In this document: in pieces, positions 16,431-25,554 of the stretch | How the letters are laid out: every line of letters starts with the position of its first letter | Numbering within the stretch: the first letter of the stretch is position 1 | DNA from: Streptomyces noursei | Lineage (GTDB): Bacteria; Actinomycetota; Actinomycetes; Streptomycetales; Streptomycetaceae | Assembly: GCF_016917755.1 (NCBI RefSeq) | Contig: NZ_CP070326.1 | Coordinates: forward strand, 4,402,001 to 4,466,000 | Reading direction: 5' to 3' | DNA: 64,000 nucleotides | The notes under the pieces: generated by a model | The model's database searches: none | Told to the model about the DNA's origin: nothing | What the model saw: only the letters and a program-made list of their open reading frames with translations | Program-made: the position numbers and the translations under genes

Positions 16431-17273
16431 ATGGGATACCCGGTAGGCCAGGTCTCCGCCTTCGCCGGGGTCACCGTCCGTACCCTGCACCACTACGACA
16501 GGACCGGCCTGCTCCGCCCCAGCGACCGCAGCCCCGCCGGCTACCGCCTCTACAGCGACGCCGACCTCGCCCGGCTCCAGCAGATCCTCTTCTACCGGGA
16601 GCTCGGCTTCCCGCTCGACGAGATCGCCACGATCCTGGCGGACCCTCCCCCGGCTAACGCGGGGAGGTGCCCCCAAGGCCAACTCCTCGACCAGCTCCGT
16701 GCCCGGCACCGCCGCCTCACCGAGGAGATCCACCGGCTGCAGCGCCTGGTCGAGGTCGCCGAGCAGGCCATGGAGGTCCAGCAGACCGGCGTCCGGCTGA
16801 CCCCTCAGGAGCGCTTCGAGGTCTTCGGCGAGATCGCCTTCGACCTGACGTACGCCACCGACGCGGAGCGCAAGTGGCACAACAGCGACGGCTACCGCCG
16901 CTCGATGGCCCGGGCCGCCGCGCACTCCAAGGACGACTGGGCGCAGATCATGGCCGAGGCCGCCGACTGGCGGGCCCGGCTGACCGCCGCCTTCGACGCC
17001 GGCGAGCCGGCCGACGGCGAGCGCGCCATGGACCTCGCCGAGGAGCACCGCCGCCACCTCACCCGGTGGTTCACGCCCTGCCCCACCGACATGCACGGCC
17101 GGATCGCCGACGACTTCGCCGCCGATCCGCGCGCCTTCGCCCTGCTCGTCCCGCCCACCGAACAGCGCCCGGGCCTCGCCCCGTACCTGCGCACCGCCGT
17201 CCACGCCAACGCGGTCCGCCAGTCGCCCCCGGCACCCACCGCCGAGCCGGACGACCGGCACCACCGCCCCTGA
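16431..17273 (+). CDS. MerR family regulator with TipAS antibiotic-recognition domain
   Basis: 280 residues. The MerR helix-turn-helix occupies 1-75 (VGQVSAFAGVTVRTLHHYDRTGLL), a coiled dimerisation helix about 85-120, and a TipAS-type domain follows to the end (FEVFGEIAFDLTYATDAERKW, then WFTPCPTDMHGRIADDF). TipAL proteins bind thiopeptides and similar drugs and switch on their own promoter. Between the HTH part and the coiled coil an unusual PPPANAGRCPQG insert is encoded by a small palindromic element (16644-16667). The next gene starts 15 bp downstream and is probably co-transcribed, suggesting drug sensing tied to a glycosyltransferase. Confidence 0.9.
   Translation: MGYPVGQVSAFAGVTVRTLHHYDRTGLLRPSDRSPAGYRLYSDADLARLQQILFYRELGFPLDEIATILADPPPANAGRCPQGQLLDQLRARHRRLTEEIHRLQRLVEVAEQAMEVQQTGVRLTPQERFEVFGEIAFDLTYATDAERKWHNSDGYRRSMARAAAHSKDDWAQIMAEAADWRARLTAAFDAGEPADGERAMDLAEEHRRHLTRWFTPCPTDMHGRIADDFAADPRAFALLVPPTEQRPGLAPYLRTAVHANAVRQSPPAPTAEPDDRHHRP
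16644..16667. repeat. Small palindromic element inserted in frame in the MerR gene
   Basis: CCTCCCC (16644-16650), a 10-base loop, and GGGGAGG (16661-16667), followed by tgccccca. It resembles short palindromic repeats common between Streptomyces genes (from memory). Here it lies inside a coding region, adds about 11 residues, and keeps the frame. Confidence 0.55.
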
Positions 17274-17288
17274 CCCGAGGCCGATCCC

Positions 17289-18560
17289 ATGAACATCCTC
17301 ATCGCCGCCGCCGGCTCCTACGGCGACATCGCCCCGTACACCGGCCTCGGCGCCCGCCTCCGGGCCGCCGGCCACCAGGTCGCCCTCGCCACCCACGACG
17401 GCCACGCCCCGCTGGTCCGCGCCGCCGGCCTGGACTTCCGCAGCCTCCCCGCCGACCCCCGCGCCGCCGACCCCGGGGAGCCGGACACCGCCGGCACCCC
17501 CACCGGCCGCCGCGCCCTGTTGCGCCGCGCCGCCGCCTTCGTCGAACAGCTCGGCACCGGCATGGCCGACGCCGTCGCCCCGGACACCGAGCTGCTCCTG
17601 CTGACCACCACCACGGCCCCGCTCGGCTGGCACCTCGCCGAGGCGCTGGGCATCCCGTCCGTCGGCGCCTACCTCGTGCCCACCGCGCCGACCCGCGCCT
17701 TCTCCCCCGTCGTCAGCGGCGGCCGGCAGCTGGGAGGTTGGGGCAACCGCACCGCCGGCCGCTTCTCCGTCCGCGTCGTCGACCGCCTCTACACCGGCGC
17801 CGCCCGTGCCCTGCGCACCCGGCTGGGCCTGCCGCCGGCCACCCCGGCGACGGTCCGCCGCCGCGTCGAGGCCGCCGACTGGCCCGTCCTGCACGGCTTC
17901 AGCGAACTGCTGGTGCCCCGCCCCGCCGACTGGCGCCCCGGCCTGGACGTCACCGGTTACTGGTGGCCCCACCACGCCCCGGACGCCCAACTCCCGCCCG
18001 CCCTGGAGGACTTCCTCAACGCCGGCCCGCCGCCGGTCTCCCTCGGCTTCGGCAGCATGGCCGCCGACGACGCCGAGCGGCTGAGCGCCCTCGCCGTCCG
18101 CGCCCTGCGCCGCGCCGGCCTCCGCGGCGTCCTGCTGTCCGGCAACGCCGCCCTGACCGCCGCCGACTCCCCGGGCGACGACATCCTCACCGTCCCCACC
18201 CCGGTCCCGCACGCCCTCCTCTTCCCGCGCGTCGCCGCGGCCGTGCACCACTGCGGCGCCGGCACCTCGGCCGCGGCGCTGCGCGCCGGGATCCCGTCGG
18301 TCCCCGTCCCGTTCACCGCCGACCAGCCCTTCTGGGCCGCCCGCCTGGCCGCCCTGGGCACCGCCACCGCCGCCCTCCCCTTCCCCGTCCTCGCCACGAA
18401 GCTCTCCCTCGACGACGCGGTGGCCCGCCTCGCCGCCGCCCTCACCGAGGCCACCACCACCTTGGCCCTGCGCACCCGGGCCCGGGCCGCCGCCGGACAC
18501 CTCGCCGCCGAGGACGGCGCCACCGCCGCCCTGGCCGCCCTCGACCGCCTCGCGCACTGA
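17289..18560 (+). CDS. Family 1 (UGT-like) glycosyltransferase
   Basis: 423 residues, GT-B fold. The N-terminal half begins MNILIAAAGSYGDIAPYTGL, as in sterol/macrolide-type GT1 enzymes; the donor-binding half carries VSLGFGSM and the conserved HHCGAGTSAAALRAGIPSV plus PFTADQPFWA segments that hold the nucleotide-sugar. It should transfer a sugar from an NDP-sugar to a lipophilic acceptor. It follows a TipAL-like drug sensor by 15 bp, so glycosylation of an antibiotic for self-protection or resistance is a reasonable guess. A strong hairpin terminator follows. Confidence 0.9.
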   Translation: MNILIAAAGSYGDIAPYTGLGARLRAAGHQVALATHDGHAPLVRAAGLDFRSLPADPRAADPGEPDTAGTPTGRRALLRRAAAFVEQLGTGMADAVAPDTELLLLTTTTAPLGWHLAEALGIPSVGAYLVPTAPTRAFSPVVSGGRQLGGWGNRTAGRFSVRVVDRLYTGAARALRTRLGLPPATPATVRRRVEAADWPVLHGFSELLVPRPADWRPGLDVTGYWWPHHAPDAQLPPALEDFLNAGPPPVSLGFGSMAADDAERLSALAVRALRRAGLRGVLLSGNAALTAADSPGDDILTVPTPVPHALLFPRVAAAVHHCGAGTSAAALRAGIPSVPVPFTADQPFWAARLAALGTATAALPFPVLATKLSLDDAVARLAAALTEATTTLALRTRARAAAGHLAAEDGATAALAALDRLAH

Positions 18561-18582
18561 CCCTCGCCCCCCGCACACGGGA

Positions 18583-18614
18583 AAGCCCCCGCCGGACGTC
18601 CCCGGCGGGGGCTT
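18583..18614. terminator. Bidirectional hairpin terminator
   Basis: AAGCCCCCGCCGG (18583-18595) pairs perfectly with CCGGCGGGGGCTT (18602-18614) around a 6-base loop, between the convergent glycosyltransferase and P450 genes. Confidence 0.85.
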
Positions 18615-18633
18615 CAGCGCGCGGCCGACGGCT

Positions 18634-19860
18634 CTACCGGGCCGGCTCCGCCCAGGTGACCGGCAGCGCGTGGACGCCGTAGATGCTCATGTCGGTCCTG
18701 AGCTTCACCTCGCCGGCGGGGACGGCGAGTTCGAGGGTCGGGAAGCGGCGCAGCAGCCCGCCGAACCCGGCACGCATCTCGACCCGGGCCAGCTGCTGGC
18801 CGAGGCACTGGTGGACGCCGTGCCCGAAGGAGAGATGACCGCGGGCCCTGCGGTGGACGTCCAGGGTGTCGGGGTCGTCGAAGCGCCGGGGGTCGCGGTT
18901 GGCGGCCGACAACGCGACGACGACGGTCGATCCCTTGCCGATGGTCTCGCCGGCGAGCTCGATGTCCTCCGTGGCGTAGCGGTAGAAGATGTCGGCGACG
19001 GACAGGTGGCGAAGGAGTTCCTCGACGGCGTCGGGCAGCAGATCCGGTTCGGCGCGCAGCGCGGCCAGTTGCTCGGGGTGCTCCAGGAGCGCGAAGGTGC
19101 CCAGTGCCAGCATGTTGGCGGTGGTCTCGTGGCCCGCGAGCAGCAGCAGGAAGGCGATGCCGACCAGTTCCTCGACGGCGAGGTCGTCGTCGCTGGCCAG
19201 GTCGGACAGGATGTCCTCGCCGGGCTCGGCCCGCTTGCGGGTGACCAGTTGGGCGAGGTACGTGGTCAGCGCGTCGTACGCGGCCATCTTCTCGTCGAGC
19301 GACTGGTCCTTGACCAGGATCTGGGCGGAGTTGGCCTGGAAGGTCTCGCGGTCCTCGTAGGGGACGCCGAGCAGTTCGCAGATCACCAGCGAGGGCACCG
19401 GCAGCGCGAACTCCTTGACCAGGTCGACCGGCGGGGCGAGCCGCGCCATCTCGTCCAGCTGCCGCTCGACGATGTCGCCGATGTGCGCTTCGAGTTGTTT
19501 CATGCGCCGGACGGTGAAGGCGCCGGTGAGCTTGCGCCGCAGCCGGGTGTGGTCCGGCGGGTCCATGGCGACGAACAGGCCCGGCACCTGCGGGGACGGT
19601 TCGGTCATGGCGGGCATGCCGGGGGTCTCGTACGGCAGGTGCAGCACACCGATGTCCTGGCGGGAGCTGAAGCGGGTGTCGGCCATGAGCCGGCGGACCG
19701 CGTCGTAGCCGGTGACGAGCCAGCCCTCGTGGCCGTCGGGGAAGACCAGGGGACTGACCGGGCGGCCTTCGCGCAGCCGGGTGAGGTCGCGGGGCGGGTC
19801 GAAGGGGCCCGCATCGCGCTCCGTGGGGAGACCGTGCGGGATGCGAACCGTTTCGCTCAT
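18634..19860 (-). CDS. Cytochrome P450
   Basis: 408 residues, complete. I-helix AGHETT (oxygen activation), K-helix ExxR in VEELLRHL, and haem loop FGHGVHQCLGQQLAR with Cys352 as ligand. It is a soluble class I bacterial P450 of the CYP105/107 general type that needs a ferredoxin and reductase; none is encoded beside it. AAAGGA lies just before the ATG at 19860, and the frame continuing upstream is not needed. It diverges from a SARP regulator across a 215-bp gap, so it may be a target of that activator. The substrate is unknown. Confidence 0.95.
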   Translation of the reverse strand: MSETVRIPHGLPTERDAGPFDPPRDLTRLREGRPVSPLVFPDGHEGWLVTGYDAVRRLMADTRFSSRQDIGVLHLPYETPGMPAMTEPSPQVPGLFVAMDPPDHTRLRRKLTGAFTVRRMKQLEAHIGDIVERQLDEMARLAPPVDLVKEFALPVPSLVICELLGVPYEDRETFQANSAQILVKDQSLDEKMAAYDALTTYLAQLVTRKRAEPGEDILSDLASDDDLAVEELVGIAFLLLLAGHETTANMLALGTFALLEHPEQLAALRAEPDLLPDAVEELLRHLSVADIFYRYATEDIELAGETIGKGSTVVVALSAANRDPRRFDDPDTLDVHRRARGHLSFGHGVHQCLGQQLARVEMRAGFGGLLRRFPTLELAVPAGEVKLRTDMSIYGVHALPVTWAEPAR

Positions 19861-20075
19861 CGGATGTCCTTTCGTGGCAGCTCGTGCGGTCACGATCGCC
19901 GACGCCCCTGACACCCCGCTGACACGGCTCTGACACCGGCCGCGCCCGGGGACGGCCCGGCTCCCGGCAGCGGATCGCGCCCCGGGCCGGCGTCCCGAAA
20001 ACCCTTGCCCGGCAACGGTCTCCGCCGCGTCGAACTGCCAGGGTCGCGCCCCTCGCCCATGGCAAAATCAGCCGG

Positions 20076-23000
20076 GTGCAGATCGGGATACTGGGGCCCT
20101 TCGAGGTGCGCACGGCGGACGGCGTCCTCACCGACGTGCCCGGCGCCCGGCTGCGCGGGCTGCTGATCGCCCTCGCGCTCGAAGCAGGTCACCTCGTCCC
20201 GAAGGCGACGCTCATCGACTGGATCTGGGGTGAGCGCCCGCCCGCCGACGCGACAAACGCCTTGCAGCGCCTGGTTTCCCGGCTGCGGAAGGTACTGCCG
20301 GAGAAGTCCGTCGAGGGGCGGCCGAACGGCTACCGGCTGACGGTGGCACCCGACGCCGTCGACGCCCTGCGGTTCGAACGCCTCGTCGGCCAGGCCCGCG
20401 ACGACGACGATCCGCGGTGGCTGCGCGAGGCCCTCGCACTGTGGCGCGGTGCGGCCCTGCAGGACGTCGGTCTGCAGGACAGCGCGGCGTTCGACGCGGC
20501 CGTCACCCGGCTCGACGGGCTGCGCCTGACGGCCATGGAGGATCGGTTCGACGCGGAGATCGGCCTCGGCCGCGGCAGGGAACTGGTCACGGAGCTGACC
20601 GACCTGGTGGCCGCGCACCCGGTCCGGGAACGGCTGGTCGCCGCGTTGATGCGGGCCCTCGTCGCGACCGGTCGCGACACCGAGGCGCTGCTCGTGTACC
20701 AGCGCACCAGGGAGACTCTGGCCCACACGCTCGGCGTCGACCCCTCACCGGAGCTGTCCGCCGTCCATGTCGCGCTGCTGCGGGGCGAGTTGGGCCGCCC
20801 GGCGGAGCACCGCAGGACCAATGTGCGCGCCGAGCTGACCAGCTTCGTCGGCAAGGACGCCGATGTCGCCGCGGTCCGCGAACTCACCGCCGAGCACCGG
20901 CTCACCACCCTGATCGGGCCGGGCGGCTCCGGAAAGACCAGACTCGCCACGGAAACCGCGCGCACCCTGCTCGACGACCTGCCGGACGGGGCCTGGCTGG
21001 TGGAGCTCGCGGCCGTCGCCGCGGACGGCGACGTGGCACACGCGACGCTCGCCGCGCTCGGCCTGCGGGACGCGCTGCTCGGCGAGGCGCCGCCGGACGC
21101 GGGGCCCACGGACCGGGCCGTCGCCGCGGTCCGTGACCGGGCGATGTTGCTGATCCTGGACAACTGCGAGCACCTGATCGAGTCCGCGGCGGTGTTCGCC
21201 CACCGGATGCTCGGGGAGTGCCGGCGGCTGAGGATCCTCGCGACGAGCCGGGAACCCCTCGGCATCATCGGCGAGGCACTGTGGCCGGTCGCGCCGTTGG
21301 CCCTCCCCGCCAAGGACGCCGGCCCCGACGAGATCGCGTCCTCCCCGGCCGTCCGGCTGCTGCGGAGCCGGGCCGGCGCGGTGCGCAAGGACCTCGTGGC
21401 GGACGCCCGCACCCTGTCGACCATGGCGCGCATCTGCCGGGCGCTGGACGGCATGCCGCTGGCGATCGAACTCGCCGCGGCCAGGTCGCGCACCCTCTCC
21501 CTCGACCAGCTCGCCCATCGGCTCGACGACCGGTTCCGCCTGCTGACCGGCGGCAGCCGCACCGCCCTGCCACGGCACCGGACACTGCGCGCGGTGATCG
21601 ACTGGAGCTGGGAACTGCTCACCGACGCCGAACGGACGGTGCTGCGCAGACTCTCGGTGTTCTCCGGGGGCGCGAGCCTGGAAGCGGCCGAGCGGGTCTG
21701 CGCGGGCGGCGCGGTCGGAACGGGCCAGGTGCTCGATCTGCTGACCGCGCTGACCGAGAAATCCCTGGTGCTCGCCGAGGGCGACCGGGCGCCGCGCTAC
21801 CGGATGCTCGGCACGGTCAAGGAGTACGCCGAGCAGCGCCTCGCGGAGGCGGGGGAATCGGATCCGACCCGCCGTGCGCACCTCGCGTGCTTCACCGAAC
21901 TCGCCGCCGCCGCGGAGCCGCACCTGCGCCGCGCCGGCCAGTTGGAATGGCTTGCCGCGCTCACGGCCGAGCACGACAACATCGGCGCCGCGATGCGCGG
22001 TGCGCTCGCGGCCGGCGACGCGGAGGGGGCGATGCGGCTCGCCGCCGCCGCCGGCTGGTACTGGTGGCTCGGCGGGCACAAGGCCGAGGGCAACGAGCTG
22101 ATCATGGCGGCGGTCGCCCTGCCCGGCGAGGTGCCCGACGAGATCCGGGCGCTCGTGTACGCCTTCGTCGTGCAGTTCGTGACCTCCGGGCAGCAGAGCG
22201 ACCAGTACCGCGCGGCCGAGTGGATCCACCGGGCCTACGCGATCAGCCGGGGGGTGCGGAGCCGGCACCCGGCGCTGGAGTTCGTCGTCCCCCTGGAACG
22301 CATGCTGCACGCGCCGGACGCGTTCCTGCCGGCGCTCGAACCGCTGCTCGCCCACGAGGACCCCTGGGTGTGCGCCATGGCCCGGCTGCACCTCGGCAAG
22401 ACGCGGATCATGCTCGGCCACGCCGGCCGGGACGCCGACGCCCATCTCCAGACCGCGCTCACCGAGTTCCGCGCGCTCGGCGAGCGGTGGGGAATCGCGT
22501 TCGCCCAGACCGAACTGGCGGAACGCCTGGCCGTCCGCGGCGACTTCGCCGGCGCGTGCGCCCACTACGAACAGGCCGTCGCGGTCGTCACCGAGGTCGG
22601 TGCCATCGAGGACGCCGTACGGATGCGGTCGCTGCAGGCCCAGTTGTACTGGCTGTTGGGCGATGCGGAGTCGAGCGCGGCCGCGATGGCCGAGGCGGAG
22701 CGGTACGCGGAACGCGCCGCCTGGCCGAACGTGCTGGCCGAGCTGGCCCTGGCGAAGGCGGAACTCGCACGCTGGAACGGCGACGCCGCGCAGGCGCACC
22801 GCCAACTCGACATCGCGACGGCGATGTTGGGCGACGACGCCGGGCGCGCGATCGTCCGCGCGATACTCCAGGACCTCCTGGGCTACCTCGCCACGGACCA
22901 CGACGAGGCCCGCACACACCGCATCGCGGCCTTCCGGGCGGCGTCCGAGGCGGGGCACGCGCCCCTGATCGCCCGGGCGCTCGTCGGAACCGCGGATCTG

Positions 23001-23210
23001 GCGCTGCGCGACGAGCAGTACGAGCAGGCCGCGCGGCTGCTGGCGGCGAGCGCCCGCGTGCGCGGCCTGCCGGACCGCTCCCAACCGGATGTGGCCCGCA
23101 TCGAACAGGCCGCACGGCGCCACCTCGGCGCCGCCCGGTTCACCGGGGCGACGCAGGAAGGCACCCGGGCCGACTGGCGCGACCTGGCCGCCCGCACGCT
23201 CCCCGGCTGA
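20076..23210 (+). CDS. SARP-type transcriptional activator with NTPase and TPR-like domains
   Basis: 1044 residues, AfsR-like architecture. The OmpR-type winged helix covers about 1-95 (LGPFEVRTADGV, ATNALQRLVSRLRKVL), the bacterial activation domain about 100-245, and a STAND-type ATPase with Walker A GPGGSGKT (281-288) and Walker B LLILDNCEH (Asp362) runs to about 560. The remaining 480 residues are helical repeats of TPR type. SARPs activate secondary-metabolite genes; large ones add ATP/ligand control. The only obvious neighbour that fits is the divergent P450. Start is GTG at 20076, with no clear ribosome-binding site. Confidence 0.93.
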   Translation: MQIGILGPFEVRTADGVLTDVPGARLRGLLIALALEAGHLVPKATLIDWIWGERPPADATNALQRLVSRLRKVLPEKSVEGRPNGYRLTVAPDAVDALRFERLVGQARDDDDPRWLREALALWRGAALQDVGLQDSAAFDAAVTRLDGLRLTAMEDRFDAEIGLGRGRELVTELTDLVAAHPVRERLVAALMRALVATGRDTEALLVYQRTRETLAHTLGVDPSPELSAVHVALLRGELGRPAEHRRTNVRAELTSFVGKDADVAAVRELTAEHRLTTLIGPGGSGKTRLATETARTLLDDLPDGAWLVELAAVAADGDVAHATLAALGLRDALLGEAPPDAGPTDRAVAAVRDRAMLLILDNCEHLIESAAVFAHRMLGECRRLRILATSREPLGIIGEALWPVAPLALPAKDAGPDEIASSPAVRLLRSRAGAVRKDLVADARTLSTMARICRALDGMPLAIELAAARSRTLSLDQLAHRLDDRFRLLTGGSRTALPRHRTLRAVIDWSWELLTDAERTVLRRLSVFSGGASLEAAERVCAGGAVGTGQVLDLLTALTEKSLVLAEGDRAPRYRMLGTVKEYAEQRLAEAGESDPTRRAHLACFTELAAAAEPHLRRAGQLEWLAALTAEHDNIGAAMRGALAAGDAEGAMRLAAAAGWYWWLGGHKAEGNELIMAAVALPGEVPDEIRALVYAFVVQFVTSGQQSDQYRAAEWIHRAYAISRGVRSRHPALEFVVPLERMLHAPDAFLPALEPLLAHEDPWVCAMARLHLGKTRIMLGHAGRDADAHLQTALTEFRALGERWGIAFAQTELAERLAVRGDFAGACAHYEQAVAVVTEVGAIEDAVRMRSLQAQLYWLLGDAESSAAAMAEAERYAERAAWPNVLAELALAKAELARWNGDAAQAHRQLDIATAMLGDDAGRAIVRAILQDLLGYLATDHDEARTHRIAAFRAASEAGHAPLIARALVGTADLALRDEQYEQAARLLAASARVRGLPDRSQPDVARIEQAARRHLGAARFTGATQEGTRADWRDLAARTLPG

Positions 23211-23254
23211 TCCTCGCCCGACGGCACGCCGCGGCACCGCACGACGGGGCCCCG

Positions 23255-25402
23255 TCAGCCCCGCGCCCCCGACGCCGGTGACAGCGGCGGTTCCTGGTGG
23301 GAGCCGTAGCGCTCCATGCGCTGCCAGCGCAGGCGGCTGCCGGACAGGGCCGTGGCCACCGACTGGACCACCACGAGGTACATCAACTGGCGGTAGACGA
23401 ACTGCTGGAACGGCAGGCTCCACAGCGGCCCGAGCCGTTCGCCGTCGAGCCGGAACGCATAGACGCCGGTGAGGACCTGGACGAGCAGGAACGAGCACCA
23501 CAGCAGCAGTACGTGGACGGGGTCGAGGAAGATCAGCCCGTACACGCTCAGCACGTCGACCAAGGGTGCCAGCAACGGCAGCAGCACCTGGAAGAGCAGC
23601 AGGAAGAGCAGCCCGCGACGGCCGAACGTGCCGGCGGCCCCGCTCTGGCGGGCGGCGCCGCGGTGCTTCCACATCGCCTGCAGGGTCCCGTAGCACCAGC
23701 GGTAGCGCTGCCGCCACAGGGCGCCGAGGGAAGCGGGAGCCTCGGTCCAGGCGATGGCCTTCTCCTCGTAGACCACGCGCCAGCCGTCGCGCCAGATCGC
23801 CATGGTGAGGTCGGTGTCCTCGGCGAGCGTCGCCTCGGAGACACCGCCGACCCGCACCAGCGCGGCCCGGCGCCAGGCGCCGATCGCGCCCGGCACCGTG
23901 GGCATGCACCGGGCCAGGTCGAAGAGCCGCCGGTCCAGGTTGAAGCCGACGACGTACTCGATGTGCTGCCAACGTCCCAGCAGACCACGCCGGTTGACGA
24001 CCTTGGCGTTGCCGGAGACCGCTCCGATCCGCGGATCGGCGAACGGCTGCACCAGATGGCGGACCGCGTCCGGCTCGAAGACCGTGTCGCCGTCCATCAT
24101 CACCACGATCTCGTGCGAAGCGGCGGCGATCCCCGTGTTGAGCGCGGCGGGCTTGCCCGCGTTCTGCTGGCGGATCACCCGTACGCCCGGCAGGCCGAGC
24201 GCCTCGACGATGTCGGCGGTGCCGTCGCTGGAGCCGTCGTCCACGACGATGATCTCGACCGGGTGGTCGGAGGCGACCAGGGACCGGACGGTCGCCTCGA
24301 TACCGGCCGACTCGTTGTAGGCCGGCACGATCACCGACACCGGTTCGGTGACCGGCGCTCCCCACTCCTTCCTGGCCTCCCTCCGGTGCCTGGCCGCGGC
24401 GATCATGGAGATCACCGCGCGCAGGATGCCCAGCAGTCCGGCGACGAGCAGCAGGACGTCGAGTGCGTCGAGACCCCAGACCGCCCCCTTGAGCAGCCAC
24501 AGCAGCCCGACGCCGAGCAGGTGCTCGCCGGTGGAGGACGGCAGGTTGGCGTCGGCGAGGTGGAACGCCTGGCTGACCGTCTGGAAGCGGTAGCCGCGCG
24601 CCTTCAGGCGCGGGATCAGCGTGTCCAGCGCGGCCACGGTCTGTGCGCGGTCACCGCCGGCGTCGTGGAAGAGGATCACCTGGCCGGTGGACCCGGGCGG
24701 GGTGGCGTTGCGGACGATCTTCTGCACGCCCGGCTTCTGCCAGTCCTCGCTGTCCTGGGTGACCAGCACGGTCAGGTAGCCCAGCTTGCCGAGCTGTCGC
24801 ATCGTGGCCCAGTCGGCGTTGCCCACCGCGTCGGCGCCGGACGAGTACGGCGGGCGGAAGAGGTTGCTGGTGACACCCGCGGCGCCGGCCACCGCGAGCT
24901 GGTCCTCGCGCATCTCCATCGTGCGCTGCCAGCCGGGCAGGCTGGGCAGATAGGGGTGGGTGAAGCTGTGCAGGCCGAGTTCGTCGTGGTCCTTCGCCAT
25001 CCGCGCGACCAGGTCGGGTTGTGCGGTCACGCCGGTGCCCACGAGGAAGAAGGTCGCGGGCACGTGGTGCCGCTCCAGCGCCGCCAGGACCTTGGGGGTC
25101 CAGGTCGGGTCCGGGCCGTCGTCGAAGGTGAGCACCACGGTGTGCGCGGGCGGCGTGAGCGAGACCGGTTTGGCTCCGCCTGCCGAGATCACCGGCCCGC
25201 CGTTCTCGACCGAGGTCGGCACCTGGTCGACAGGACCCTGCGGAGGGTTCCCACCGTCGTCATGGAAGCCGAACATGTGCTGCGTGTAGCCCTCGATGAG
25301 CAGCGTGAGGGTGAGGGTCAGCACCATGGTCACCAGCAGCACCCAATGGGTGCGCACCGGCGTTTCGCGGGCGGTAGGGCCACGCTGTGGAGAAGTGGTC
25401 AC
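23255..25402 (-). CDS. matB: Bifunctional polysaccharide deacetylase / family 2 glycosyltransferase (MatB-like)
   Basis: 715 residues. One N-terminal membrane segment (20-37) leads to an extracellular NodB deacetylase with TFDDGPD (92-98) and HSFTH (145-149). A membrane segment near 310-340 is followed by a processive GT2 domain (VSVIVPAYNES, DDGSSDGT, MMDGDT, EDTDLT, QRYRW) and four or so C-terminal membrane segments. Fusion of both activities in one protein is the layout of Streptomyces MatB, which makes a poly-beta-1,6-GlcNAc-like extracellular polymer that glues hyphae (known family). The next gene upstream is a single-span membrane protein, and a chitosanase follows, consistent with a polymer-handling locus. 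The symbol is by architecture, not by alignment. Confidence 0.88.
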   Translation of the reverse strand: MTTSPQRGPTARETPVRTHWVLLVTMVLTLTLTLLIEGYTQHMFGFHDDGGNPPQGPVDQVPTSVENGGPVISAGGAKPVSLTPPAHTVVLTFDDGPDPTWTPKVLAALERHHVPATFFLVGTGVTAQPDLVARMAKDHDELGLHSFTHPYLPSLPGWQRTMEMREDQLAVAGAAGVTSNLFRPPYSSGADAVGNADWATMRQLGKLGYLTVLVTQDSEDWQKPGVQKIVRNATPPGSTGQVILFHDAGGDRAQTVAALDTLIPRLKARGYRFQTVSQAFHLADANLPSSTGEHLLGVGLLWLLKGAVWGLDALDVLLLVAGLLGILRAVISMIAAARHRREARKEWGAPVTEPVSVIVPAYNESAGIEATVRSLVASDHPVEIIVVDDGSSDGTADIVEALGLPGVRVIRQQNAGKPAALNTGIAAASHEIVVMMDGDTVFEPDAVRHLVQPFADPRIGAVSGNAKVVNRRGLLGRWQHIEYVVGFNLDRRLFDLARCMPTVPGAIGAWRRAALVRVGGVSEATLAEDTDLTMAIWRDGWRVVYEEKAIAWTEAPASLGALWRQRYRWCYGTLQAMWKHRGAARQSGAAGTFGRRGLLFLLLFQVLLPLLAPLVDVLSVYGLIFLDPVHVLLLWCSFLLVQVLTGVYAFRLDGERLGPLWSLPFQQFVYRQLMYLVVVQSVATALSGSRLRWQRMERYGSHQEPPLSPASGARG

Positions 25403-25554
25403 ATCGGTGATTTCTGGATGGGTGGCGAGTTCTGGAACGGGTCGGCCTGCCGGGGAGGTGCCGAGGAAGGGCCGCGCGGCGCCGCGAGGAGTCGGTGGGG
25501 CACCGCAGGCGCGGCCCGGGGGCCGGAGCGGTTCCTGACGGATCGCCGAGCGCG

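Noticed and set aside
4075..23210. A biosynthetic gene cluster (BVMO, P450, SARP, glycosyltransferase)
   Set aside because: The genes are separate units interrupted by housekeeping and transport genes, in different orientations, with no core synthase.
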